A DNA stretch of 64,000 bases from assembly GCA_021292105.1 (NCBI GenBank), contig CM037863.1:9674085-9738084 (forward strand), read 5' to 3'. The stretch is from Anadara kagoshimensis. Lineage: Eukaryota > Mollusca > Bivalvia > Arcoida > Arcidae. The stretch's first letter is position 1. Every line of letters starts with the position of its first letter. The notes under the pieces are model-generated. The model did not search any database, was not told the origin of the DNA, and saw only the letters and a program-made list of their open reading frames with translations. The position numbers and the translations under genes were made by a program. Positions 51,241 to 60,274 of the stretch are shown piece by piece.

Positions 51241-53794
51241 AGAGAGAGAGACTTTCACTATGATACGAAATTTATTGTAGGAATTGGTAACATTTCACTA
51301 TCATATGGTATGAAATGGTAGCTATGTAGTGATAATATATGGTAAAATGGCTTGAGTGTATGGTACGAAATGGACATGGCACGAAATAGGCGTTGATATG
51401 GTACGAAATGGATGGTACGAAATGGTCATGGTACGAAATGACTATAATTCACTCCGCTCTGTAGCATATCATGCCTAATAATGCTCAAAGTTCACCGATA
51501 TACCGGTATTGTGGTGCACCAACGTTTGTGTAGGACAATTATTTCCATTGGATATGGAAGCATACCAGTTTACAGGGATTTATCAAGGTCTTTTGGGAAA
51601 AGGCTGTAAATTAAAAGTTGGGAAAAACTATCAACTTTTTGCTCATTTTGGGAAAACTTCGACATCATTTTTGATGCCATTAATGATTAAATCTTACGCT
51701 GAAGGTGCTCAGCAATGTCCTGGACACCAAGATTAGCAACAAATTTTACAATGTCTTCACAATTACACAAAATTTTCTTTCATTTTCGTTTAAAAACAAC
51801 AATTTTCTAATTGGGAATTTTCTCAGCCAATTTTGAGAAAAAATCAATGTTTTACCATTGGGAATGGGGCCGAATTTTGGCCATTAATAGGCCCTTGATA
51901 AATCCCTGGTTAATGTTTTCCTATAAAATGATGTTATTCATGAAATTTTCAATGTAAGTACTGTATATTCAAAACATTCTGTAAAAACCTTAAAGTAATT
52001 GATCCTGTGGTACACTGGAATATTCAATTGAAATTATCACAAAGAGATTCAGGGAATTATCTGGATGACCACAAATGATATAAACAATTGCTTACCAATC
52101 ACAATGTCTCTCACCCCTAGGTTTGATCCAACTCATGGTACATCCTAGAGTGCGAAAGTTAATCAATCTGTTTGCCAAAAGTTTGGTGGTTTTCTTTTGG
52201 CACCCTTGTTCCCTCCACCATTTCTGAACTGACCGTGTTGATATAAGTGAAAGAATCTTGACTGCATCATAGAGTACCACTACTATACTCCACTCAATTC
52301 AAATAAATGTCAATTTTCAATATACAGTCAAACCTTTCTATAAAGACCACCTAGGGGAAAAGGTAAAAATTACCTTTATGGACAGATGCTCCTAATATGC
52401 AGGTTCACATAACCTGAACAGAGAGCAGTTAAGATAAAATTTCACTGGCCTTAAAGGCTTTAAAAGCAGGTGGTCCCTATATATATAGAGGTGACCATTA
52501 AGACAGGTTTGACTGTAATTCTATATAGACTTACAGCTGGTGAAAATATATTGAGGTAGAGACAGTCCTCATCTATATCTTTGTTACTAAAGTTTGGTAC
52601 TGTCTCTTTGACATACCAAACTGGCTGGGGACAAGCCGGACGGTAATATGTGGCATCCCAAACACCACCCCAGTAAGGCTTCTTTGGTTTCTGAAATAGA
52701 AAAAAAAATAGCTCATATAAAAACAATGTGATTATCTACAGCATTAAAGACCACAACTATGTTTTTATTCTTGGTAGCCAAAATCACCACTAGACACTGG
52801 TTACTAATTTTTTCAAAGAGTAACCTATTATCCCTGCAGACAGGGATTTATCCGGGTCTTTTGGGAAAAGGCCCTAAACTAAAAATTGGGAAAAACCTAT
52901 CAACTTTTTGCTCATTTTGGGAAAACTTTGACATCATTTTTTACGCCATTAATGATTAAATCTAATGCTTTTAGTGTATTGAGTTGATTGAAGATTGAGA
53001 AAAGCAGCCACATTTATGGCCAGGCTTAAGCTATGTATCTGGTACAATTTTCTAATTGGGAATTTTCTCAGCCCATTTTGGGAAAAAATCAGTGTTTTTT
53101 CCATTGGGAATGGGGCCGAATTTCGGCCCTAAATAGGCCATTAATAAATCCCTGCAAATTTGTGATAAAAATAAAAATTAAATACTCCAAGAAGGATGTT
53201 TTATTGATAGTTGGCTTCTTCGGAAGATGAAGGACAGACTCCAACCCAGAAATATGGACGGACATCACATGGCCAAGTATAGTACTTGTCATTGGCTGTT
53301 GAAGTCATTTGGGTTGAGGTTTCCAACTTCACTCTGGACTTGGAAATTTCTGAAATGATTTGCGTAAATACATGTAGGCCACCTGTGGTCACTACAGATG
53401 ACGTCTTCAATGAAAAGTGATTAAACCGCCTAAGCAAGATAAGAAATTGTGCAAACCAGAAACCTTCTTGCAATTGGGGACTGAGCTCCACTTTCATGTC
53501 TCATTCCTCCACTCTTTCTCTCTATCCAGATGCATTACCCACCTTAAACCTGAACTCTCTCTGGAAGTCATCGTACTGAGATTTTCTCTTGGCGTATGGA
53601 ATTCCTAAGAATACATTGATACGTTTTCGTTCAAACGCCGAGTAATGGGAATGGATGGAAAAGCCCTTGACGGGACCGTGTATCGTGTCAACCACAACAT
53701 CAGTTAAACCTTCACAGAAACTAAATGTTATAAAAACACATAAAGTCAATAAAATTAAGTTTTTAACATCAATCCGGGGATATGATGATTCCAT
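39561..53794 (-). CDS. Membrane-anchored cholinesterase/neuroligin-family carboxylesterase
   Basis: Eleven exons, 1932 nt, close in frame without any anomaly to a 643-residue protein: signal peptide (about 1-29), alpha/beta-hydrolase carboxylesterase domain (about 30-575), one membrane helix (about 615-636) and a seven-residue tail ending RPKDY. Type I, lumenal/extracellular catalytic domain. Oxyanion hole HGGGF (156-160), nucleophile Ser236 in GASTG, acid Asp371 in NKDDG, His482 in AHGQEL. Disulfide pairs typical of the family: Cys104-Cys127 and Cys291-Cys302. Known relatives hydrolyse choline or carboxyl esters, or act as adhesion proteins (neuroligins, which lack the Ser). Here Glu of GESAG and of the triad are replaced (GASTG; Asp), so activity is possible but uncertain. 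Convergent with the L1-like gene. Confidence 0.92.
40683..40975 (-). mobile_element. SINE, full copy with tRNA head
   Basis: On the minus strand the head reads TGGCCTAGTGGTTAAGGCGT (box A) and AGGTCATGGGTTCGATCCCT (box B), a convincing tRNA-derived promoter, followed by a conserved 230 bp body shared with 15233-15492. Confidence 0.8.
41123..41304 (-). CDS. Carboxylesterase exon 10
   Basis: Encodes [22 protein letters not shown] and AFWRQYFP, the usual C-terminal end of the esterase fold (G-D-P-x-P...Y-L-x-I...F-W). Three sequons (NIT, NHS, NLT). Confidence 0.9.
42242..42404 (-). CDS. Carboxylesterase exon 9: catalytic His
   Basis: Begins right after TTTTCAG with [16 protein letters not shown]; His482 is the triad histidine in the family motif H-G-x-E-L-x-Y-V-F-G. 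Two sequons. Its 5' edge has been duplicated into the preceding intron (42405-42720). Confidence 0.93.
42405..42720 (-). repeat. Tandem copies of the intron-8 acceptor plus exon-9 start
   Basis: On the minus strand, three extra acceptor copies precede exon starts at 42475, 42545 and 42653, each with a polypyrimidine/AT tract, CAG and a His-motif peptide: [26 protein letters not shown] and [13 protein letters not shown] further partial copy lies near 42690-42720. Spacings to exon 9 are 71, 70 and 108 bases. Each copy covers about 40 coding bases and no downstream donor. Confidence 0.88.
42838..42925 (-). repeat. Repeat with inverted partner at 46188
   Basis: On the minus strand GGGAATTTTAGTGGTCAAAT and 'actacctttatttggtagtaattttagg' match 46188-46275 on the plus strand. 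Both lie in introns of the same gene. Confidence 0.65.
43164..43290 (-). CDS. Carboxylesterase exon 8
   Basis: Encodes [34 protein letters not shown]; the 'Y-x-Y-x-F-D' strand preceding the His loop. One sequon (NHT). Confidence 0.9.
44130..44308 (-). CDS. Carboxylesterase exon 7
   Basis: Encodes [20 protein letters not shown] through [11 protein letters not shown]; helical segment between the acid and His. Phase 1 in, 0 out. Confidence 0.88.
45131..45296 (-). CDS. Carboxylesterase exon 6: catalytic acid
   Basis: Encodes [14 protein letters not shown] and [13 protein letters not shown]. Asp371 sits where most relatives have Glu (N-x-D-E-G). Confidence 0.92.
46188..46275 (+). repeat. Repeat with inverted partner at 42838
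   Basis: GGGAATTTTAGTGATCAAAT through GGTAGTAATTTTAGACAAAC pairs with 42838-42925. Confidence 0.65.
46345..46550 (-). CDS. Carboxylesterase exon 5
   Basis: Encodes [18 protein letters not shown], the conserved A-I-x-Q-S-G strand after the nucleophile helix, and Cys291/Cys302, a conserved disulfide. Confidence 0.92.
46584..46677. repeat. Hairpin with 38 bp arms
   Basis: TATACAGGGCTTTGGCAGGT, 'tacatggccccatgtaccc' is complemented almost perfectly. It lies in intron 4 of the esterase. CTGCC/CCCGGCA-type echoes follow to 46890. Confidence 0.85.
47183..47364 (+). mobile_element. MITE, family A, diverged copy
   Basis: CATTCCTGGAAGCCAAAATC at the left and TTTGTGGAAACCTAG at the right match family A; no clear duplication at the ends. 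Confidence 0.6.
47930..48115 (-). CDS. Carboxylesterase exon 4: nucleophile elbow
   Basis: Encodes [37 protein letters not shown] and [11 protein letters not shown]. Ser236 is the nucleophile; the usual GESAG reads GASTG. Confidence 0.94.
48368..48838. mobile_element. 471 bp hAT-like MITE
   Basis: Ends TAGGGGTG and CACCCCTA with perfect 8 bp duplications TAATACTA at 48360-48367 and 48839-48846. The interior repeats TATTGCAATA and ACCGGTAT motifs. An 8 bp duplication fits hAT. Not coding. Confidence 0.8.
48850..48965 (+). mobile_element. SINE fragment
   Basis: Box B-like AATCAAATCCCACTTGAGAC and 'gtgagaaagtttgttagtttgcttg' match 23430-23545. Confidence 0.5.
49381..49550. repeat. Foldback with about 75 bp arms
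   Basis: AATAGAATCTATCACTTGTT and GTGACCGATACCGGTTGATC at the left are complemented at the right, ending GATTCTATT. The centre contains CTCGGCAGAGCCTCGA. Confidence 0.85.
50064..50226 (-). CDS. Carboxylesterase exon 3: oxyanion hole
   Basis: Encodes [20 protein letters not shown] and [14 protein letters not shown], both family signatures. Confidence 0.95.
50268..50510 (-). mobile_element. SINE family D, 3' part
   Basis: Complement of the family tail (AAGAATGTTTTACTTATATT region) and of 'ttagaaatgaaagtcac'. The head is missing. Confidence 0.55.
50749..51443. repeat. Foldback region rich in CATTTCGTACC
   Basis: At least seven CATTTCGTACC-like motifs lie at 50752-50970 in one orientation and six GGTACGAAATGG-like motifs at 51300-51443 in the other. 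A GA microsatellite (51181-51251) sits between them. Every motif has GTAC or TACGAAA at its core. Confidence 0.75.
51181..51251. repeat. (GA)n microsatellite
   Basis: About 70 bases of GA with one GGGG interruption. Confidence 0.9.
51571..51909 (+). mobile_element. MITE, family B
   Basis: Ends CAGGGATTTATCAAGGTCTT and GGCCCTTGATAAATCCCTG are inverted repeats. 339 bp. The interior shares GGGAAAAACTATCAACTTTT with 6555 and 52843. Confidence 0.75.
52085..52290 (-). mobile_element. SINE, 14877 family, reversed
   Basis: Minus-strand CCATGAGTTGGATCAAACCT (box B-like) through 'aagtgaaagaatcttgactg' tail read in the plus direction; eroded head. Confidence 0.45.
52325..52515. mobile_element. MITE, CAGTCAAACCT family
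   Basis: Ends CAGTCAAACCT and AGGTTTGACTG, flanked by TA on both sides; 191 bp. It ends 20 bases from exon 2 of the esterase, inside intron 2. Confidence 0.8.
52535..52690 (-). CDS. Carboxylesterase exon 2
   Basis: Encodes [20 protein letters not shown] and [15 protein letters not shown]; Cys104 and Cys127 form the conserved first disulfide, EDCLYLN is the family signature 2. Confidence 0.94.
52757..53170 (+). mobile_element. MITE A split by a MITE B insertion
   Basis: Family A sequence runs 52757-52830 (TTCTTGGTAGCCAAAATCAC ... AGTAACCTATT) and resumes at about 53155 (GCAAATTTGTG). Between them is a family B element, 52843-53155 (CAGGGATTTATCCGGGTCTT ... TTAATAAATCCCTG). This dates B's insertion after A's here. 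Confidence 0.7.
53330..53410 (+). mobile_element. SINE fragment
   Basis: GGAAATTTCTGAAATGATTT and 'ccacctgtggtcactacag' match the body of the SINE at 30289. Confidence 0.5.
53543..53794 (-). CDS. Carboxylesterase exon 1: signal peptide
   Basis: ATG at 53794 begins [20 protein letters not shown] and continues FITFSFCEG, a signal peptide. Then [11 protein letters not shown] and [10 protein letters not shown], the G-x-x-x-G and F-x-G-I-P-Y-A start of the esterase fold. Ends in phase 0 before GTGGGT. Confidence 0.92.
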
Positions 53795-54540
53795 CTGATG
53801 TTTACAAAATATGTCACACCTGTAGTTTCAATTCATATTTACATCCAGGAAACAAAGCGGAAGTGTACGTCACGTGATCACAGGTGAGAAAGAGAAGATA
53901 ACTCATGAGACCGCAATGTTCCGGTTGATTTTTGTAGCAGATGCGTTGCGAGTGCAAATAAATTGTATTTGCGGTAACTATTGAAATCACTAATTGGAAC
54001 GTGGCGTTTTGCACCCAAGTCAAGATTCTTTCTTTTATTACATATTTTAAGAACGAAATATAATTTTTCGGTGGGATGAAAAACAAATTTGAGTGGGTGG
54101 TGTGGTTCTTTAGATATTCTCGGTTTCGGTGTGACGTCACCGGGGAAGATTGCGACTAAGACACTTTGGATACGGTGACACTAACCCGCGGCAGCGACAT
54201 TTAATAAATGCATTAAATATCGCTGTTCTGAGTTATTATAATTTTTTAATTATTTTTAAATTCTAAGCAGCGACATTTAATGTCGCTGTTCTAAGTTTTA
54301 ATGAAAATTGTTTTATGAGGATATCATAAAATATTGAAATTTAAATTGGGAGTAACTTGACCGTCGAATTATTCATCAAGTTTTACATCTACATATAATG
54401 TATAGGAAAAAAAGAAAATTATCTTTATCTTGTGAACAGCTCTAGTGAATATCTATCCTCTCGATTAAGACACGATCTTACCTATAGAGTACGAGTTAAG
54501 TCCCTTGATTTACCGAACGGTAAGTTCATAATAATTCAGG
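53795..54540. promoter_or_regulatory. Upstream flank and probable promoter of the esterase gene
   Basis: About 55-90 bp upstream of the start codon lie an ETS-type CGGAAGTG (53858-53865) and GTCACGTGAT (53869-53878), an E-box/CLEAR-like site. A full CRE, TGACGTCA, lies at 54132-54139. No TATA box seen. Binding is unproven. Confidence 0.4.
54185..54300. repeat. Repeated near-palindrome
   Basis: AGCGACATTTAATGTCGCT at 54272 is a near-perfect palindrome. An expanded version, GCGACATTTAATAAATGC then ATTAAATATCGCTG, lies at 54193-54228. Both are followed by TTCT(A/G)AG. Confidence 0.6.
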
Positions 54541-54544
54541 CTGA

Positions 54545-55620
54545 ATGAGAATATGGAGTGACAACAGATAATGAAGATACAAAATAATGTAAAGATGACT
54601 TTAACAATCATAGTAATAACAAACATGCTGAGAAATTTTGGACCTTCATCTTAAGTAAAAGATCAGAGAACTCAGGAGTACTACCACTGAGGAAAGAGGG
54701 CATAGATCTTACATAGCGAAACTCAGTGTGACCAAGGCGAACATCCTGAACGACCAATTTGTATCTGTATTTACCAAAGAAGACACAAACAACCTACCTT
54801 ACAAAGGAGGCAGTCCATTCCAGATTTACCTGACAATACTGTCTTTCCAGATGGAGTGAAAAGTTACCGAGAGACATCAATCACCACAGGGCTACAGGGC
54901 CCGGCAGCGGACAACTTACCTGGTAGACTTCTCGGGGAGCTTGCTGATGAGGTTACGCCAATAATCACTCTCATATTTAATGCTACACTTCTCCATGGGC
55001 AGATACCTAGTCAATGGAAGGAGGCATTAGTTACACCATTATTCAAGAAACGTGACAGGCGGAAAGCGACAAACTACAGACCAGTCTCCCTTACATCTAT
55101 AGCCTGCAAGGTCATGGAACATGTCTTATTGCACAGCAACATCACTTACAAGATCAAGGTATCCTATCGGACTTCCAACACGGATTCCGTAAAAACGACT
55201 ATATGAGAGTCAGCTAGTCATACATTACCTATGAGGACATAGCAAATGACCTCAATACAGGAGACCAAATTGACTGTGTCCTTCTGGATTTCTCCAAGGC
55301 CTTCGACAAGGTATCCCACCAAAGGCTCCCTCGCAAATGCTACTATTATGGAATCCGTGGTAAAACTCTTAATTGGAAAGCAAACTTCCTCCAACACCTG
55401 AACATCGGATCGAAGAGGTCGTTTGTGAAGGCGAAAGGTAGGAAAGATCACCTGTTACGTCAGGAGTGTCCCAGGGGACAATACTAGGACCCCTTCACTT
55501 GATCTAAATCCACTGCAAGATTGTTCGCAGATGATTGTCTACTATATTGCCAGATAAGATCATCTAAGGACTCTATCACAGTGTTTGAACGGAACTGTAC
55601 GCAAAAAGATAGCTACTGTT
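54545..55620 (+). mobile_element. CR1/Jockey-like LINE reverse transcriptase relic
   Basis: The translation in several frames shows RT blocks in order: GQIPSQWKEALVTPLFKK, RKATNYRPVSLTSIACKV, VLLDFSKAFDKVSHQRL, YYGIRGKTLNW and RLFADDCLLY. The YADD box reads FADD. Several stops and shifts, a small deletion before FADD, and no endonuclease or 3' tail show a dead 5'- and 3'-truncated copy. Confidence 0.85.
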
Positions 55621-56439
55621 CGTCGAAGCGAGAAGGTGTATCGGGAGACACGAAGTTGTTGATTATCTATCTTTCTAGCTCAATTTTGATGGATTTAGTT
55701 TATCCCTTTTATTTAATCCATCTTCACTATATAAAGCTTTAGTGGTAGCCATATGCTCTCAGAAAAGTGTCAACTTATATAATAAATATGATGATGAACA
55801 TCATCAAACGCAGAGCCGTGGGCTTGTCACTTCTAGTTAAATGATGTAAAATACGTATTATTTCACATTGTATGTTCCATTATCAGTACCTATATGTAGA
55901 AAAATATTCTTAGATTCCCTAAATCATGTACAGAATGTTACAAAACTCGTATTTACACTGAAAAAGCAAGTTTTCCTACCGTGGTCGAAAGTTAGAACTG
56001 TACCGGTAGTTTTCAACATCTGTATTGTTTCTGTACCGGTAGCTACTTTTCTCTTCCACGTCATCCATGCGAGTTAGATGGAATTTTCAGTTTGATACTA
56101 GAATTTTTTTGTAATTCAATTATAAATTATAAATAATGCTTTTCTATTGAAGCAAAATATGCTTTGGACAATAATAAAGACCAAGTAATAGCCCCTTAAT
56201 CATAGTACATTTTGCAATTGCATTAAAATATATCGTATACTGTAGCATGTTTTAGGCAATTTATTACTCAACTTTCCATATTGCAAGAACTGAGGGGGTG
56301 ATAACTATAACATAGAAATATTATTAAACGTAAGCTACTATTTGCGACGAGAACAAGATTATTACCCTCTGAGAATTAATCTATGTGCGTGAGATTTGCT
56401 AGTGTGTTTACTATCAGTCATTAGCAAGGAATTTAGCTG

Positions 56440-57530
56440 TATAGTCATTGCAAGGATTAAGACAGGAGTGGACAAGAGACTCAGGAAGGAACATGCGGAA
56501 TTTAGACCAGGGAGAGTAACAACAGAACATCCTGAGAAAAATACTGGAACAAGAAAATGAATTCAGAACTCCAATATACACATACTTTGTGGACTTTGAA
56601 AAGGCATTCGACTCGGTGCACAGGAAGAGCCTTTGGACGATAACGAAGAGTTATGGGATTCCAACCAAAATCACTAATGCTATAAGAGGGATGTATGAGG
56701 GATTCGAATGTTCTGTCATTGAAGAAAGTGAAACATCAGAGTGGTTCGCTATTAAAAGTGGTGTAAAACAGGGATGTATAATGTTAGGGTTTCTTTCTAC
56801 TAGTTATAGATTGGATGATAAAGAAAACAACAAATGGAGTGAGAAGAGAAATAAGAAGCGACTTTACAACATTATTGTTAGGTCTTGGGTTTGCGGAAGA
56901 TATAGCACTTTTATCTTCCAAATTCTAAGACCTGAATGATAAGACGAGGAAAATGACTGCAGAGGCATCAAGGATAGGGCTTAAATTAAATTCAAAGAAA
57001 TAGACGTAGAAGGTTTTGGAACACCAAAAATATTGGAAAAAATACAAAGATGCACCTATTGAAGACCTTAGTAGGACCAGTATTGTTTTATGAAAGTAAA
57101 ACGTGGAAAAGAACGAAGAAAGATGAACACCTCTTATAAACGGCTTCCAAACATATTGCCTCAGAAGGATACTAAGAATAAGATGGCAACAGAAAATACC
57201 TAATAAAAAAATATTAAAAACGGCTAGACTTAACAACATAAGCTATGAGATCAGGAGAAGAAAGTGGAACTGATTGGGACACATACTACGGAAAGAGGGA
57301 ACAAATGACTGAAAGACAACACTAGGGTGGCAGTCAGAGGGAAAAAAAGGAACGACCTAAGTCCACATAAAGGAGAACAACGAAAAAGGAAAGAAACGCT
57401 GCTGGATGGAGTAGATGGAACTCAGCAAAAACAGCTGCAACGAAGGACAGTCAAAAATGGAAGGATAGCGTTCAGGCCTTATGCGCCTTCTGGCGCAGAG
57501 AACATTAAGGCCAAGTGGTACAAATGGATG
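56440..57530 (+). mobile_element. RTE-like LINE reverse transcriptase relic
   Basis: YFVDFEKAFDSVHRKSLW, SYGIPTKITNAIRGMYEGF and IKSGVKQGC match RTE-type reverse transcriptases. After a break, ILRIRWQQKIPN, WNWLGHILRKEGTND and WQSEGKKERPKSTWRR match the conserved C-terminal region of the same class, ending near 57530 (ALCAFW). The YADD region is deleted. Dead copy, same strand as the LINE at 54545. Confidence 0.85.
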
Positions 57531-58270
57531 CTGACGTTACGCACAGCGTGTACAAATCTATGCACTTTGATGGTATTATTCTAAGTCCTAACTTAAAGGG
57601 ACTTAATAATTTTGATAAATATCTTGCAGGGAATAAAATACATAATATCTATTGATTAAAAATATTAATGAAAATATACAAGAAAAGATACAGGGATAAA
57701 TTCAACAGATCTAAATACCAGTGATTCACTGAAGATTTGCCTTTTTATACCTTCAATTAATAAAGACGTTTTTTCACAAAATTTAATTGATGATATCTTT
57801 TTTAATATTGTTATTGTTAATTTTGGTCATATTTTCGCATCAAATTTCGTCTTTAAAGTTTTATACCAAAAAATCAAGCAAGGTGACATATGTATTTCTT
57901 TACATTTTCAGAAAATTTAAATTCAGAACTACATAATGTTAGTTTTTCAAAAACTTGTAGGACAATCTGTTATTTTTCTACACTTTTCCCAATTTTTCAG
58001 AGCCTGAAAAAATGCAATTTCCCATTAATCCTATGGTAAAATCCCGACATTTTTGAGATGTTTGACGCTTTATAGCAAAAAAAGTAAAAAGGTGACCCTT
58101 ATATATTTTTACATTTTCAGATGCGCCTCAAAAAGTTTTACATATATGGAAAAAATCAGAAACTTGTAGGATAGTGCCCATTTGTACCACTTGGCCTTAA
58201 GTTAAGTTATTTGGTAAAAAGCCATCTTTGTAAATGAAAGATTTTTATTTTACGACAATCTTTTTTGGCC
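57531..58270. other. AT-rich DNA without recognised content
   Basis: No gene or repeat boundary recognised; short segments such as GTACAAATGGATGCT and 'tttgtaccacttggccttaa' (58188-58204) suggest an inverted repeat around 57510-58205 (GGCCAAGTGGTACAAATGG pairs with CCATTTGTACCACTTGGCC). Confidence 0.5.
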
Positions 58271-58272
58271 AA

Positions 58273-58640
58273 AGCAATATCACAAGTTTAAGAGGAGTTG
58301 AGTAAATGTGTTCTACGTCCCAGTCATGAATATTTCACTTATTTCAAGAAATCGCCAGCTATAGGTGAAGGTGCATAAATTTTGTCTGTGCGTTACACTG
58401 ATGGCAATTTACAGCAGGGTTCTTTATCGCGCCAAGCCTACCATGACACGGGACCTCGTTTATTTTAAGTTCCAATCCTAAAGAACCGCGACTTTAATTT
58501 CGTAATGCCAAGTGCTTGGCGAAAAAACAGTCACTTCCCACTTTCAAGTTTTGGGTCAGCCCTGGTCGGGGTTCGAAGCAACGACCTCCCACTTACGGAT
58601 CGAGCACTCTACCAACTAAGCTACCGCAGGGGTTATGTTT
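58273..58640 (-). mobile_element. SINE family D, full-length reversed copy
   Basis: Minus-strand head TAGCTTAGTTGGTAGAGTGC and GTCGTTGCTTCGAACCCCGA, body with 'gccaagcacttgg', tail ending in the complement of GAGGAGTTGAGTAAATG. About 365 bp. Confidence 0.7.
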
Positions 58641-58842
58641 AAAAGGATGTGGTGGCTGTGTTACCATAATACTTATACAACAAATTAGATAAAATCATAT
58701 GGTAGCATAATAAGCATAAAAGTACTAAAAATCTCTGACTGGAAAAAGAGAAATTTCTCCAGTATCACAGAGAGACTGAAGTTAAAGTATCACAATAAAA
58801 ACTACCGGTACAGTGTTTCTTTAACTAGAAATTCACTACCGG

Positions 58843-59108
58843 TCAATTGCTGTAAACTCCTCAGTTTTGGTGGTACACTCTATACTGTCTTCCAGGTGGT
58901 TCCAGTCAATTGCTGTAAACTCCTCAGTTTTGGTGATACACTCTATACTGTCTTCCAGGTGGTTTCAGTCAATTGCTGTAAACTCCTCAGTTTTGGTGGT
59001 ACACTCTATACTGTCTTCCAGGTGGTTCCAGTCAATTGCTGTAAACTCCTCGGTTTTGGTGGTACACTCTATACTGTCTTCCAGGTGGTTCCACCCAATT
59101 GCTGTTCG
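58843..59108 (+). repeat. 63 bp minisatellite, about 4.2 units
   Basis: TCAATTGCTGTAAACTCCTC recurs at 58843, 58906, 58969 and 59032. Units are almost identical, hence recent. Two frames stay open because 63 is a multiple of three; not regarded as coding. Confidence 0.92.
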
Positions 59109-59296
59109 CTCAAATAGAAAGTTTTTGTATTGTTCTGTTTTTGCTCAGTGACACAATGACGGCCTTTCCCCTCTATCACAGAAAAAGAAGTAGAACCACT
59201 ACCTAAGTTATGAAGGATAGAAGACTAAAAGTGGTTTTTACTCAGTTGTTTTTTTCTTTTCAGTGTCCTTTCTTTTTATGTCACAACTTGATTCGT

Positions 59297-59653
59297 TTAA
59301 TGAGATACATATGGCGGGAAACAGTATTAGCTAGGACAGCTTCGCGTGTGCGGGGCAGTGAATTGCCACAGACTGTTCACATTTCATTGTTGATTACGTC
59401 ACTGATAACACCAATCAAAAGATGTATCTAGATCTTATAATTTTAATCTTAAATTATAAGATCTAAATAAATTTTTACTGTTTACGCATGAATTTTTAAG
59501 AAATATGTTTCCCGGAAAACCGAAGACATTGTGACGTAAATGGTGTTATCAGTGACGTAATCAACATAGAAATGTGAACAGTGTGTGGTTATTCACTGTC
59601 CTGCACACAAGATGCGGTCCTGATACCGTTTCCCGCCAAATGTATCTCAGAAG
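59297..59653. repeat. Foldback with about 115 bp imperfect arms
   Basis: ACATATGGCGGGAAACAGTA ... GATTACGTCACTGATAACACC at the left is complemented by GGTGTTATCAGTGACGTAATC ... TTTCCCGCCAAATGTATCTC at the right. The centre has a second small palindrome (CTTATAATTT / AAATTATAAG). Confidence 0.8.
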
Positions 59654-59914
59654 TAATGCTGTTTCACTGCTGTTTCACGCCACATTTAAGATTCTTTTGG
59701 TTCATGTAGTAGTAGAAACAATTTTTACAAATAAGGATCATGGAACAAAAGTAAAACTCTTATGTTAACCAGTTTCATGTGCATCTATAATATAACAATT
59801 TATACAACATGGCATTTTTATACGTACAATTAAGTAAAGCATTTAGTCTCTAACTCTTCTTGTATATTTCACTTCTGTCAATTAGCCACACATAGAAGTT
59901 AACGCAATTGCTAA

Positions 59915-60040
59915 TGTCATCAGCGCAACACACATGCATTGCCGCAAAATTCTGCACCTTCGCCTATAGCCGACGACGTCTCGATATAAGTGAAATTATC
60001 TTTATTGGGACGTAAAACATTATTACTCAACTCCGGGTTC
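59915..60040 (+). mobile_element. SINE family D, 3' part
   Basis: 'atgtcatcagcgcaacac', GACGACGTCTCGATATAAGT and TTTATTGGGACGTAAAACAT followed by ATTACTCAACTCC. Confidence 0.55.
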
Positions 60041-60274
60041 GGTCCCCAGAGCAAGGATGTGTGGATCTCACTTTAGGGTCAAGACAAAGTGCTTAAAGGT
60101 ATTAGACCGTTTAACCAATGTCAAGAAGATAATTATACTGCTATGGATCAGTCTCAGGATTATACTAATCCCTTAATCCTTATTGTCCCGCCATATGTTC
60201 TCGTCCTATATCGAATTCATTGTATTAACAAGAGATTAAGGCTAAACCACTTTCGTGTCATTATGCATTATATA

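Noticed and set aside
54545-57530. Retroviral or LTR-type reverse transcriptase
   Set aside because: The RT blocks and C-terminal region match non-LTR LINEs; no LTRs, integrase or capsid-like sequence were seen.
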